A stretch of DNA of 64,000 nucleotides from Betaproteobacteria bacterium (lineage in GTDB: Bacteria; Pseudomonadota; Gammaproteobacteria; Burkholderiales; SG8-39): NCBI GenBank assembly GCA_022340285.1, contig JAJDOG010000084.1, forward strand, positions 88,721 to 152,720. The letters are read 5' to 3'. The translations under genes and the position numbers were made by a program. How positions within the stretch are numbered: position 1 is the first letter of the stretch; every line of letters starts with the position of its first letter. Positions 44,101 to 52,392 of this stretch are shown in pieces. The notes below the pieces were generated by a model. It had not been told where the DNA came from, did not search any database, and saw only the letters and a list, made by a program, of their open reading frames with translations.

Positions 44101-45404
44101 TGACCGACGCGACCATCACACGGGTGCACGGGCGCCGCATCTGGGACTCGCGCGGCCGGCCGACCGTAGAGGTCGAGGTGCACACGGCGGGCGGCGCGGT
44201 CGGGCATGCGGCCGCGCCGGCTGGCGCCTCGCGCGGATCGCGTGAGGCGGTGGACCTGCGCGACGGCGGACAGCGCTTCGGCGGCATGGACGTTCAGCGC
44301 GCGCTCGCGAACGTCAACGGCCCGATCGCGCACGCGCTCGTGGGCCTCGATGCGCGACGCCAGGAAAGCATCGACCGGACACTGCTCGACGCGGACGGCA
44401 CGACCAACAAGTCGAAGCTCGGCGGGAATGCGATCGTTGCGACATCGCTTGCGTGCGCGGACGCGGCGGCCGCCGCCGAGCACGTGCCGCTGTGGCGCTA
44501 TCTCGCGGGCGATGCCCCGGTCCGACTGCCTCTGCCCGAGATCCAGATCTTCGGGGGTGGCGCTCATGCCGGCCGGCGCATGGATATCCAGGATCTGATG
44601 ATCATGGCGCTCTCGGCGCGAAGCTTCGCGGAAGCGCTCGAGATGACCGCCGAGGTCTATCGCGCCGCAGGGGAACTGATTAAGGAATCGGGCAAGCTCG
44701 CAGGCGTGGCCGATGAGGGCGGATACTGGCCGCAGTTCGAGTCGAACGAGGCGGCGCTGGAGGCGCTCGTGCGGGCGATCGAGCGCGCCGGTTTCGTGCC
44801 GGGCGACGAGGTGGCCATCTCGCTGGACATTGCGGCCTCGGAATTCGGCGGGAACGGGCGCTATCGGCTCGCGCTCGACGGCCGCGGGCTGGACAGGGAT
44901 GCCATGATCGAACTGGTGATCGGCTGGCTCGACCGCTTTCCGATCGCTTCGATCGAAGACCCGGTCGCGGAAGACGATCCCGATGCGATGACCCGGCTCA
45001 CGCAGGCGGTCGGCCACCGCGTGCAGGTGATCGGCGACGATTTTCTCGTGACGAGTGCGGCACGTGTGGGGGAGGCGCTCCGGCGGGGCGCGTGCAATGC
45101 CGTGCTGATCAAGCCCAATCAGGCCGGCACGCTCACCGAGGCCCGCGCGGCGCTGGAAGCCGGCAGGCGCGCGGGTTGGGGCACGATCGTCTCGGCGCGC
45201 TCCGGTGAAACGGAGGACGCGAGCATCGCCCATCTCGCGGTCGGATGGGACGCGGGCCAGCTGAAGGTCGGGTCGTTCGCGCGGTCGGAGAGAATGGCGA
45301 AATGGAACGAGGCGTTGCGCATCGAGGAGAGGCTGGGCAGCCAAGCGCGCTATGCGGGACGAGAAGCGTTGCCACAATTTGGAACTCCTCGCGCAACGCC
45401 CTGA
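44097..45404 (+). CDS. Enolase-superfamily paralogue with substituted active-site His
   Basis: 435 residues, phosphopyruvate hydratase family. Metal ligands and catalytic residues are kept: DEGGY (Glu), SLDIAASEF, SIEDP, GDDFLVT, VLIKPNQAG (Lys) and GQLKVGS. However, the HRSGETED motif of enolases (yeast His373) reads SARSGETED, with Ala367, and DIQEF reads DIQDL. The loop PSGASTG is PAGASRG. A changed substrate is likely, perhaps the product of the coupled kinase; simple glycolytic enolase is the alternative. The last codons come from a 145-base tandem repeat and differ from those of an older-looking gene end downstream. Confidence 0.82.
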   Translation: MMTDATITRVHGRRIWDSRGRPTVEVEVHTAGGAVGHAAAPAGASRGSREAVDLRDGGQRFGGMDVQRALANVNGPIAHALVGLDARRQESIDRTLLDADGTTNKSKLGGNAIVATSLACADAAAAAEHVPLWRYLAGDAPVRLPLPEIQIFGGGAHAGRRMDIQDLMIMALSARSFAEALEMTAEVYRAAGELIKESGKLAGVADEGGYWPQFESNEAALEALVRAIERAGFVPGDEVAISLDIAASEFGGNGRYRLALDGRGLDRDAMIELVIGWLDRFPIASIEDPVAEDDPDAMTRLTQAVGHRVQVIGDDFLVTSAARVGEALRRGACNAVLIKPNQAGTLTEARAALEAGRRAGWGTIVSARSGETEDASIAHLAVGWDAGQLKVGSFARSERMAKWNEALRIEERLGSQARYAGREALPQFGTPRATP

Positions 45405-45407
45405 CTC

Positions 45408-45438
45408 GGGGGATATGCAAGGGGGCGTCGCCCCCTTG
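45408..45438 (-). repeat. Family P palindromic repeat, inside tandem copy 1
   Basis: GGGGGATATG followed by a perfect hairpin CAAGGGGGC (45418-45426) / GCCCCCTTG (45430-45438). It is the reverse orientation of the repeats at 19858 and 47659. It probably terminates the upstream operon. Confidence 0.7.
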
Positions 45439-45552
45439 CTCGATCGCTGGAACGAGGCGTTGCGCATCGAGGAGAGGCTGGGCAGCCAAGCGCGCTATGC
45501 GGGACGAGAAGCGTTGCCACAATTTGGAACTCCTCGCGCAACGCCCTGACTC

Positions 45553-45583
45553 GGGGGATAGGCAAGGGGGCGTCGCCCCCTTG
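45553..45583 (-). repeat. Family P palindromic repeat, inside tandem copy 2
   Basis: Same element as at 45408, exactly 145 bases downstream, hairpin 45563-45583. Confidence 0.7.
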
Positions 45584-45700
45584 CTCGATCGCTGGAACGA
45601 GGCGTTGCGCATCGAAGAAGCGCTTGGCTCGCAAGCCCGTTTCGCAGGGCGTGAAGCGCTGCCTCAATTTCACGACTGAAGCGCGGGTGATGGTTTTCGT

Positions 45701-45814
45701 TTTCCCTCCTTTTCAAGGAGGGAGGCTGCGGAGCAGCCGGGGTGGTTGGATAAGAAGCGCATTGCACCACCCCGCCGCCTCTGGCGGCACCCCTCCTCAG
45801 AGAGGAGGGGAAAA
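45701..45814. repeat. Multi-hairpin intergenic repeat, MITE-like
   Basis: The ends TTTCCCTCCT and AGGAGGGGAAAA are inverted. Internal hairpins: CCCTCCTTTTCAAGGAGGG (45704-45722), GGCTGCGGAGCAGCC (45724-45738), GGGGTGGTTG pairing with CACCACCCC, GCCGCCTCTGGCGGC (45774-45788) and CCCCTCCTCAGAGAGGAGGGG-type arms (45790-45810). No coding capacity. It looks like a non-autonomous dispersed repeat. Confidence 0.6.
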
Positions 45815-45842
45815 GCCATCCACCGAGGTCAACCGCGCGCTC

Positions 45843-45856
45843 TTGACTGGCGTCAA
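45843..45856. promoter_or_regulatory. Fnr/Crp-type palindrome upstream of fhs
   Basis: TTGACTGGCGTCAA, a perfect TTGAC-N4-GTCAA dyad. Its centre is 30.5 bases before the -10-like TATAGT (45880-45885), a class II position. The fhs start is 83 bases downstream. Confidence 0.65.
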
Positions 45857-45938
45857 TGTCGCCATGCGAGCTGGCAACCTATAGTCACGCCAAATCCGCC
45901 GTTTTCCGTGCGGCCCGAGAGAATCGAGGAGACTCAAC

Positions 45939-47609
45939 ATGGCTTCGGACATCGAGATTGCCCAGGCGGCGAAGCTCCAGCGCATCGCAGAGGTCGCAAA
46001 GGACAAGCTCGGCATCGCCGAGGAGCACCTCGAGCCCTACGGCCATTACAAGGCGAAAGTGTCGCTGAAGTATCTCGATTCCCTCAAGAGCCGATCGGAC
46101 GCAAAGCTGATTCTCGTCACGGCAATGACTCCTACGCCGGCTGGCGAGGGCAAGACGACGACGACCGTCGGCCTCGGTGACGCGCTCAATCACATCGGCA
46201 AGAGGACGATCATCTGCTTGCGCGAGCCCTCGCTCGGCCCGGTGTTCGGCGTCAAGGGCGGCGCGGCCGGCGGCGGCCACGCTCAGGTGGTGCCGATGGA
46301 GGACATCAATCTGCACTTCACCGGCGACTTCGGCGCGATCCAGCTCGCCAACAACCTGCTCGCCGCGATGATGGACAACCACATCAATCACGGCAACGCG
46401 CTCGGCATCGATCCGCGCCGGATCCAGTGGCGGCGGGTACTGGACATGAACGACCGGGCGTTGCGCGACATCGTCGTGGGCCTGGGCGGCACGGCGAACG
46501 GCTACGTGCGCGAGGACGGCTTCGACATCGTGGTGGCATCGGAGGTGATGGCGATCTTTTGTCTTGCCACTTCGCACGAGGATCTCAAGAAGCGCCTGGG
46601 CAACATCGTCGTGGGCTACACGCGCGACCTGAAACCCGTCACCGCGCGTGATCTGAAGGCCGACGGGGCGATGACCGTGCTCCTGAAGGATGCGCTCCAG
46701 CCCAACCTGGTCCAGACTCTGGAGAACAACCCGGCGTTCATCCACGGCGGACCGTTCGCCAACATCGCGCACGGGTGCAATTCGGTGATCGCCACCCAGA
46801 GCGCGCTGAAGCTCGCCGATTACGTCGTGACCGAGGCCGGCTTCGGCGCCGACCTGGGCGCGGAGAAGTTCGTCGATATCAAGTGCCGCAAGACCGGGCT
46901 GCGACCGAACGCCACGGTGATCGTGGCGACCGTGCGCGCGCTGAAGTACCACGGGGGCATGGACGTCAAGACGCTCACGACGGAGAACGTGGACGCGCTC
47001 GGCAAGGGCATCGTGAACCTGGAGCGTCACGTCGAGAACGTGCAGAAGAACTACGGCATTCCGTGCGTCGTCTCGGTCAACAAGTTCACGACCGACACGC
47101 CCGCGGAGCTCAAGCTTCTGGAGTCGCGCATGGCAAAGCTCGGCGTGCCGGTCGTGCTCGCGTCGCACTGGGCCGACGGCAGCAAGGGGGCGGTGGAGCT
47201 CGCTCGCACGGTGGTCGATCTATGCGCGCAGAAATCGAGCCTGCAGTTCGTCTACGAGGATCGGGACTCGCTCTGGGACAAGGTGACCAAGATCGCCAAG
47301 AAGATCTACCGGGCCTCCGAGGTCACCGCGGACACCAAGGTGCGGGCGCAGATCAAGAAGCTGCAGGACGACGGCTACGGGCACTATCCGGTGTGTGTGG
47401 CAAAGACGCAGGCGTCCTTCGCAACCGACCCCCAGCTCCGCGGCGCGCCGGAAAACCATTCGGTGAACATCCGCGAGGTGCGGCTTGCGGCAGGCGCGGA
47501 GTTCGTGGTCATGGTCTGCGGCGACATCATGACCATGCCGGGACTGCCCAAGGCGCCGGCCGCCGAGCGGATCGATCTCGTCGACGGCAAGGTCGTCGGC
47601 CTCTTCTAA
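45939..47609 (+). CDS. fhs: Formate-tetrahydrofolate ligase
   Basis: 556 residues, normal length. ATP + formate + THF <-> 10-formyl-THF. The P-loop [52 protein letters not shown] core (seen at residues 98-130) and [17 protein letters not shown] are all intact. In a one-carbon oxidation pathway it can release formate from formyl-THF with ATP gain, feeding formate dehydrogenase. GAGGAGAC lies upstream of ATG 45939. An Fnr/Crp-type site marks its own promoter. Confidence 0.96.
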   Translation: MASDIEIAQAAKLQRIAEVAKDKLGIAEEHLEPYGHYKAKVSLKYLDSLKSRSDAKLILVTAMTPTPAGEGKTTTTVGLGDALNHIGKRTIICLREPSLGPVFGVKGGAAGGGHAQVVPMEDINLHFTGDFGAIQLANNLLAAMMDNHINHGNALGIDPRRIQWRRVLDMNDRALRDIVVGLGGTANGYVREDGFDIVVASEVMAIFCLATSHEDLKKRLGNIVVGYTRDLKPVTARDLKADGAMTVLLKDALQPNLVQTLENNPAFIHGGPFANIAHGCNSVIATQSALKLADYVVTEAGFGADLGAEKFVDIKCRKTGLRPNATVIVATVRALKYHGGMDVKTLTTENVDALGKGIVNLERHVENVQKNYGIPCVVSVNKFTTDTPAELKLLESRMAKLGVPVVLASHWADGSKGAVELARTVVDLCAQKSSLQFVYEDRDSLWDKVTKIAKKIYRASEVTADTKVRAQIKKLQDDGYGHYPVCVAKTQASFATDPQLRGAPENHSVNIREVRLAAGAEFVVMVCGDIMTMPGLPKAPAAERIDLVDGKVVGLF

Positions 47610-47658
47610 AGGGTATCTCACGATCGCGGCCACGCTTCTGCATGCAAGAGCCGTTGCA

Positions 47659-47740
47659 CGAACCAGGGGGGATTCCCCCTTGTCCTTGGATATCCCCGAA
47701 CGAACAAGGGACACGCCCCTTGTCCTTGTATATGCCCTCC
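47659..47740 (+). repeat. Two family P palindromic repeats downstream of fhs
   Basis: GAACCAGGGGGGATTCCCCC followed by TTGTCCTTGGATATCCCC, then GAACAAGGGACACGCCCC followed by TTGTCCTTGTATATGCCC. They carry an extra TCCTTG compared with the copies at 19858. The position 50 bases after the fhs stop suits a transcription stop. Confidence 0.7.
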
Positions 47741-47783
47741 TTTGCGAGGGTGGTCACATCTTGAGATAGGTCCTGGCTTGGGC

Positions 47784-48530
47784 ATGCTCGAGTTCCTCGC
47801 CGACCAGCAGTTCTGGGTCGGACTCGGCCAGATCATCCTCGTGAACATCGTGCTGTCCGGCGACAACGCGGTGGTGATCGCCCTCGCGGCACGCTCGCTG
47901 CCGGCGCATCAGCAGAAGCGGGCGGTCTTCTGGGGCAGCGGTGCGGCGGTGGTGATGCGGATCTTGCTCACGATCGTCGCCGTCGAGATCCTGAAGCTCG
48001 CATACCTCAAGCTGGTGGGTGCCGTGCTGCTCCTCTGGATCGCGGTCCAGCTGCTGCTGCCGGAAGACGCCGATGGCGAGCACCTGGCGAGCAGCAGCAG
48101 CATGGTTGCGGCGATCCGAACCATCCTCATCGCGGACCTGGTGATGAGCCTCGACAACGTGATCGCGGTGGCGGCGGCCGCCAAGGGGAGCCTGACGTTG
48201 CTGATCATCGGCCTCGCGCTGTCGATCCCGCTCGTCATCTTTGGCTCAACGCTGCTCCTGAAGCTGATGGACCGCTTCCCCATCATCGTGACCGTCGGCG
48301 CCGGCTTGCTGGGCTGGGTGGCGGGCGAAATGGCGGTCACCGATCCGGCGATCGGCGCCTGGGTGAGTGCCAATGCAGCCTGGCTTCACTACGCGGCGCC
48401 CGCCGTCGGGACGATCGCCGTCATCGCCGTGGGGCGTTTGCTTGCGAGGCGCGCGGAGCGTACCGAAGCGGCCGCGCACGAGCTGGTGGACCTGGCCCCG
48501 CAGGACGAGCACACCAAAGCACCCCGCTAG
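47784..48530 (+). CDS. TerC-family membrane protein
   Basis: 248 residues from ATG 47784. Seven or more hydrophobic helices; LVNIVLSGDNAVVIALAARSLP and LIADLVMSLDNVIAVAAAAKG are the paired TerC motifs with membrane Asp-Asn residues. Members are linked to tellurite resistance and to manganese export or metal loading of secreted enzymes. The exact role here is unclear. Confidence 0.9.
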   Translation: MLEFLADQQFWVGLGQIILVNIVLSGDNAVVIALAARSLPAHQQKRAVFWGSGAAVVMRILLTIVAVEILKLAYLKLVGAVLLLWIAVQLLLPEDADGEHLASSSSMVAAIRTILIADLVMSLDNVIAVAAAAKGSLTLLIIGLALSIPLVIFGSTLLLKLMDRFPIIVTVGAGLLGWVAGEMAVTDPAIGAWVSANAAWLHYAAPAVGTIAVIAVGRLLARRAERTEAAAHELVDLAPQDEHTKAPR

Positions 48531-48561
48531 CGTGGGGCGAACTACGACACGGAGGACCGAG

Positions 48562-48990
48562 ATGCTCAAGCTACTGGTTCCGGTCGACGGCTCGGAGTCT
48601 TCCGATCGCGGGGTCGACCACCTGATAAGGTCCATGCAGTGGTATCGGGAACCCGTCGAGATCCATCTGCTGACGGTGCACCACCACATTCCGTACGGTC
48701 GGGCCGCGTCCGCCGTCGCGGGGGACAAGATCCAGCAGTATTATCAGGACGAGGGCCTGGCCGCGCTCAAATCGGCGCGCGCCCGGCTGGACGCCGCGCA
48801 GATCCCCTACACCTTCCACATCGGCCTCGGCGAGCCGGCCGAGATCATCACCCGGTACGCCCGCGAGAAGGGTTGCGATCAGATCATCATGGGAACGCGA
48901 GGGCTCGGATCGGTAGGCGGCCTGCTTCTGGGGTCCGTGGCGACCAAGGTGCTGCACCTCGCGAGCGTCCCGGTACTCTTCGTCAAATGA
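48562..48990 (+). CDS. Universal stress protein (UspA family)
   Basis: 142 residues from ATG 48562 (GGAGGACC upstream). LLVPVDGSESSDRG at the start and IIMGTRGLGSVGGLLLGSVATKVLHLASVPVLFVK at the end (G-x2-G-x9-G-S ATP-binding pattern) are typical. It may be cotranscribed with terC, 31 bases upstream. Confidence 0.9.
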   Translation: MLKLLVPVDGSESSDRGVDHLIRSMQWYREPVEIHLLTVHHHIPYGRAASAVAGDKIQQYYQDEGLAALKSARARLDAAQIPYTFHIGLGEPAEIITRYAREKGCDQIIMGTRGLGSVGGLLLGSVATKVLHLASVPVLFVK

Positions 48991-49072
48991 CCCGACAATG
49001 CGTCGTGCCCCGGAGACAGAAGGACTGACCCCGTCTCGGGCGGCGGCATGGCCGGTCGGTCAATCCGGATTG

Positions 49073-49086
49073 TTGACTTTGGTCAA
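49073..49086. promoter_or_regulatory. Fnr/Crp-type palindrome upstream of tctC
   Basis: TTGACTTTGGTCAA, a perfect TTGAC-N4-GTCAA dyad. Its centre is 30.5 bases before CAAAAT (49110-49115), a weak -10. The tctC start is 146 bases downstream, so a leader of about 110 bases is implied. Confidence 0.6.
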
Positions 49087-49231
49087 CGGCGCGAGTGACC
49101 GTTCCGGCCCAAAATAGCAGATGCTGGGCGAAAGTGACGGTAACGCAGATTGCCGCATACTCGCACCTCGCACCAGCCGGGTGGCACGCGTCATCCGGCG
49201 GTTTTTGGCCATCACTGAATGGAGGAGCAGT

Positions 49232-50245
49232 ATGTCAACGACAGTTGGTAATCTCGCGCGCGCATCCGCGCTTTCGATCGGCGCTCTTGCGCTGGCGGTC
49301 ATGGGCGGCCCCGCACTGGCGTGGCAGCCGACCAAGACCGTCGAGTTCATCGTTCCCGCCGGATCCGGCGGCGGTGCCGATCAGATGGCGCGGCTCGTGG
49401 ACGGCATCGTCAAGAAGTACAAGCTGATGGACCAGCCGATGGTCGTGATCAACAAGAGCGGTGGGGCTGGCGCCGAGGGCTTCCTCTACGTGAAGGATGC
49501 CAAGGGCGACCCGCACAAGATCATCATCACCCTTTCCAACCTGTTCACCACGCCGCTGGCCACGGGCGTCCCCTTCAACTGGAAGGACCTCACGCCGGTC
49601 TCCATGCTGGCGCTCGACCAGTTCATTCTGTGGGTCAACGCCGACACCCCGTACAAGACTGCCCAGGAATACATCGCGGCGGTGAAGAAAGCCGGCCCGA
49701 ATAAGATGAAGATGGGCGGGACCGGCTCGAAGCAGGAAGATCAGATCATCACGGTCGCGCTCCAGAAGCAGACCGGCACCAAGTTCACCTACGTCCCGTT
49801 CAAGGGCGGCGGCGCGGTCAACACCCAGCTTGCCGGCAAGCACATCGACTCTTCGGTCAACAATCCGATCGAGGGCGTGGCGAACTGGCGGGGTGGAAAG
49901 GTGCGGCCGCTGTGCGTCTTTGACGAGCAGCGTCTGATCTACAAGGACAAGATCACCGAGACCATGTCCTGGAGCGACATTCCCACCTGCAAAGAAGCGG
50001 GCGTCGATGTGGAGTACCTGATGCTGCGTGGCATCTTCATGCCCGGCGGCGTCACCGACGAGCAACGCGACTTCTACGTGCAGCTCCTCAAGAAGGTGCG
50101 CGACACGCCGGAGTGGAAGGCGTTCATGGAAAAAGGTGCGTTCAACCAGACCGCATTGACCGGCGACGAGTACAAAAACTGGGTCGCCAAGGCCGAGCAA
50201 GTCCACAAGGACCTCATGAAAGAGGCGGGCTTCCTCGCAAAATAA
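49232..50245 (+). CDS. tctC: Tripartite tricarboxylate transporter substrate-binding protein (TctC/Bug family)
   Basis: 337 residues from ATG 49232 (GGAGGAG upstream) with a signal peptide (ALSIGALALAVMGGPALA). VEFIVPAGSGGGADQMAR and VINKSGGAGAEGFLYV are the two ligand-binding loops of Bug proteins. FVPFKGGGA-like text (YVPFKGGGAVNTQLAGKH) follows. It feeds the TctBA permease. The ligand is a carboxylate; the neighbouring oxalate genes make oxalate or a related acid a candidate. Confidence 0.9.
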   Translation: MSTTVGNLARASALSIGALALAVMGGPALAWQPTKTVEFIVPAGSGGGADQMARLVDGIVKKYKLMDQPMVVINKSGGAGAEGFLYVKDAKGDPHKIIITLSNLFTTPLATGVPFNWKDLTPVSMLALDQFILWVNADTPYKTAQEYIAAVKKAGPNKMKMGGTGSKQEDQIITVALQKQTGTKFTYVPFKGGGAVNTQLAGKHIDSSVNNPIEGVANWRGGKVRPLCVFDEQRLIYKDKITETMSWSDIPTCKEAGVDVEYLMLRGIFMPGGVTDEQRDFYVQLLKKVRDTPEWKAFMEKGAFNQTALTGDEYKNWVAKAEQVHKDLMKEAGFLAK

Positions 50246-50279
50246 TAGCGGACGGGCACGCCGCCTGATCCGCAAGCCG

Positions 50280-50319
50280 GGCAGGCAACGCCGGGGGTGA
50301 AGTCGCCCCCCGGCCTGCC
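50280..50319. other. Stem-loop between tctC and tctB
   Basis: GGCAGGC...CCGGGGG pairs with CCCCCCGG...CCTGCC, giving a bulged GC-rich hairpin without a T-run. It probably stabilises the tctC message end so that more binding protein is made, in parallel with the dctP hairpin. Confidence 0.6.
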
Positions 50320-50341
50320 GTGCCGGCGAAGGGGGAATCGA

Positions 50342-50851
50342 ATGTCGGAAGATCATTCCAGCGACCGCTCGGCCGCATCGGTCCGGGCCGTCGAGCTGAC
50401 CGTTGCTGTGCTGTTCTTCGCACTGGGCGCGATCGTCGCTTGGGACTCGTACCGGATTGGCACGTCCTGGGGGGACGAGGGGCCGCAGGCCGGATACTTT
50501 CCCTTCTACATCGGGCTGATCATCTGCTTCTCGACCACGTTGATCTTCGTGCGCGCGCTGTGGGCGAAAGCGAAATCCCACGAATCGTTCGTCTCGCGCG
50601 GTCAGCTCAAGATGGTCATGAAGATGCTGGTGCCGTCGATCGTTTACGTCGTGCTCGTCGGCATCATAGGCATCTATGTCTCCTCGACGCTCTTCATCGG
50701 CTTCTTCATGCTCTGGCTTGGGAAATACGGGTGGCTGAGAACGGTGCCGCTCGCAGTCGGCGTGAGCGTCGCGTTCTTCCTGCTGTTCGAGGTGTGGTTC
50801 AACGTGCCCCTGCCCAAAGGGCCGCTGGAAGCCCTGCTCGGACTGGACTGA
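50342..50851 (+). CDS. tctB: Tripartite tricarboxylate transporter small permease TctB
   Basis: 169 residues from ATG 50342 (AAGGGGG upstream). Four membrane segments, including ELTVAVLFFALGAIVAWDS and a central IVYVVLVGIIGIYVSSTLFIGFFM. GPQAGYFPFYIGLIICF is the conserved TctB motif. Confidence 0.9.
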   Translation: MSEDHSSDRSAASVRAVELTVAVLFFALGAIVAWDSYRIGTSWGDEGPQAGYFPFYIGLIICFSTTLIFVRALWAKAKSHESFVSRGQLKMVMKMLVPSIVYVVLVGIIGIYVSSTLFIGFFMLWLGKYGWLRTVPLAVGVSVAFFLLFEVWFNVPLPKGPLEALLGLD

Positions 50852-50882
50852 CGACGAAGCGCTAGATCGAGGGGACACGGCG

Positions 50883-52391
50883 TTGGCTGAGCTCGAATCA
50901 CTGTTTCAAGGTTTTGCCGTCGCCATCTCGCCGTTCAATCTCCTCTTGATGTTCATCGGGGTGCTCCTCGGCGTCATCATCGGCGTGCTGCCCGGACTCG
51001 GCGGAGCGAACGGCGTCGCGATCCTGCTGCCCCTCACTTTCACGATGGCGCAGACGCCGGGAGGCACCACTTCGGCCATTATCCTGCTCTCGTGCATCTA
51101 TTGGGGTGCGCTCTTCGGGGGCGCGATCACCTCGATTCTCTTCAACATTCCGGGCGAGCCCTGGTCGGTCGCCACGACGTTCGACGGCTACCCTCTCGCG
51201 CAGAAGGGGCGTGCCGGCGAAGCGCTCACTGCCGCGTTCACGTCGTCCTTCATTGGGGCGTTCGTCGCGGTCATGTTGATCACGTTCCTCGCCCCGGCGA
51301 TGGCGAATTTCGCGCTGCAGTTCGGACCCCCCGAGTATTTCTCGGTTTACCTGCTCACGTTCTGTGCGTTCGTCGGCATGAGCAAGGGACAGGCCGTCAA
51401 GACGATCGTGTCCATGATGATCGGCTTTGCGTTGGCTGCGGTAGGGCTCGACACGGTCACCGGGCAGCTACGGCTCACGTTCGGTTTCACCGACCTTCTC
51501 AAGGGCTTCGACTTCCTGATCGCGGTGATCGGGCTCTTCGGCATCGGCGAGATCCTCCTAACCCTGGAGGAAGGGCTTCACTTCAAGGGGACCCGCGCAA
51601 AGCTGAATCCGCGCGTCGTGCTCGACACGTGGAAGGAGCTGCCGCGCTACTGGCTGACGTCGCTCCGCGCCTCCGCGGTCGGCTGCTTCATGGGGATCGT
51701 CCCGGGAGGCGCCACGCCTGCATCGTTCATGAGCTACGGCGTGGCGAAGCGTTTCTCGAAGGACGGCGACAAGTTCGGGACCGGGATGGTGGAAGGCGTC
51801 GTCGCGCCCGAGACGGCCGCCCACGCGGCCGGGACGAGCGCGCTCCTGCCGATGATCACGCTCGGGGTCCCCGGCTCGCCCACCGCCGCGGTGCTGCTGG
51901 GTGGCCTGCTCATCTGGGGATTGCAGCCGGGCCCGCTGCTCTTCGTGGAGCAGAAGGACTTCGTGTGGGGCCTCATCGCGAGCATGTATCTCGGCAACAT
52001 CGCCGGCCTGATCGTCGTGCTGACCTGCGTGCCACTGTTCGCCGCGATCCTGCGCATCCCCTTCTCGATCATCGCGCCAGTGATCCTGGTCATCTGCGCG
52101 ATCGGCGCCTTCACCGTGCACACATCGGTCAGCGACGTGTACCTGATGCTGGTGTTCGGGGTGGCCGGGTACGTGATGCGCAAACTGAACTACCCGCTCG
52201 CGCCGCTCGTCCTCGCGCTGGTGCTGGGGGACCGCGCCGAGAACTCATTCCGGCAATCGATGATCATGTCGCAGGGAGACATGGCGATCCTCTTCTCGAA
52301 CGCGCTCGTCGGCGGGCTCACGACGCTCGCGCTGTTCCTGCTCTTCTGGCCGGTGCTCGCGAGCCTAATCAAGCGCATCAAAGGAGGCTGA
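50883..52391 (+). CDS. tctA: Tripartite tricarboxylate transporter large permease TctA
   Basis: 502 residues from TTG 50883 (GAGGGG eight bases upstream). About 11-12 membrane segments. GVLPGLGGANGVAILLPLTF and GIVPGGATPASFMSYGVAKR are the duplicated TctA motifs, and ITSILFNIPGEPWSVATTFDGYPLAQKG is highly conserved. Completes the transporter with TctC and TctB. Confidence 0.94.
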   Translation: MAELESLFQGFAVAISPFNLLLMFIGVLLGVIIGVLPGLGGANGVAILLPLTFTMAQTPGGTTSAIILLSCIYWGALFGGAITSILFNIPGEPWSVATTFDGYPLAQKGRAGEALTAAFTSSFIGAFVAVMLITFLAPAMANFALQFGPPEYFSVYLLTFCAFVGMSKGQAVKTIVSMMIGFALAAVGLDTVTGQLRLTFGFTDLLKGFDFLIAVIGLFGIGEILLTLEEGLHFKGTRAKLNPRVVLDTWKELPRYWLTSLRASAVGCFMGIVPGGATPASFMSYGVAKRFSKDGDKFGTGMVEGVVAPETAAHAAGTSALLPMITLGVPGSPTAAVLLGGLLIWGLQPGPLLFVEQKDFVWGLIASMYLGNIAGLIVVLTCVPLFAAILRIPFSIIAPVILVICAIGAFTVHTSVSDVYLMLVFGVAGYVMRKLNYPLAPLVLALVLGDRAENSFRQSMIMSQGDMAILFSNALVGGLTTLALFLLFWPVLASLIKRIKGG

Positions 52392-52392
52392 G

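Larger units (their letters stand above)
45303..45679 (+). repeat. 145-base tandem repeat carrying the enolase 3-prime end
   Basis: Copies start at 45303, 45448 and 45593. The first two are nearly identical (GATATGC versus GATAGGC near 45413/45558). Each holds the final enolase codons, the stop and a CAAGGGGGC/GCCCCCTTG hairpin. The third copy (45593-45679) keeps the protein sense WNEALRIEEALGSQARFAGREALPQF but with different codons and ends at its own TGA. Removing 290 bases would restore a 430-residue enolase ending in that third copy. Confidence 0.85.

Noticed and set aside
45303..45679. CRISPR-like or coding tandem repeat
   Set aside because: The units are contiguous 145-base duplications of a gene end without unique spacers; the extra open frames in them are remnants of the enolase end.
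45624..45884. Small open frame running through the multi-hairpin repeat
   Set aside because: It consists of repeat sequence, has no ribosome binding site and resembles no protein.
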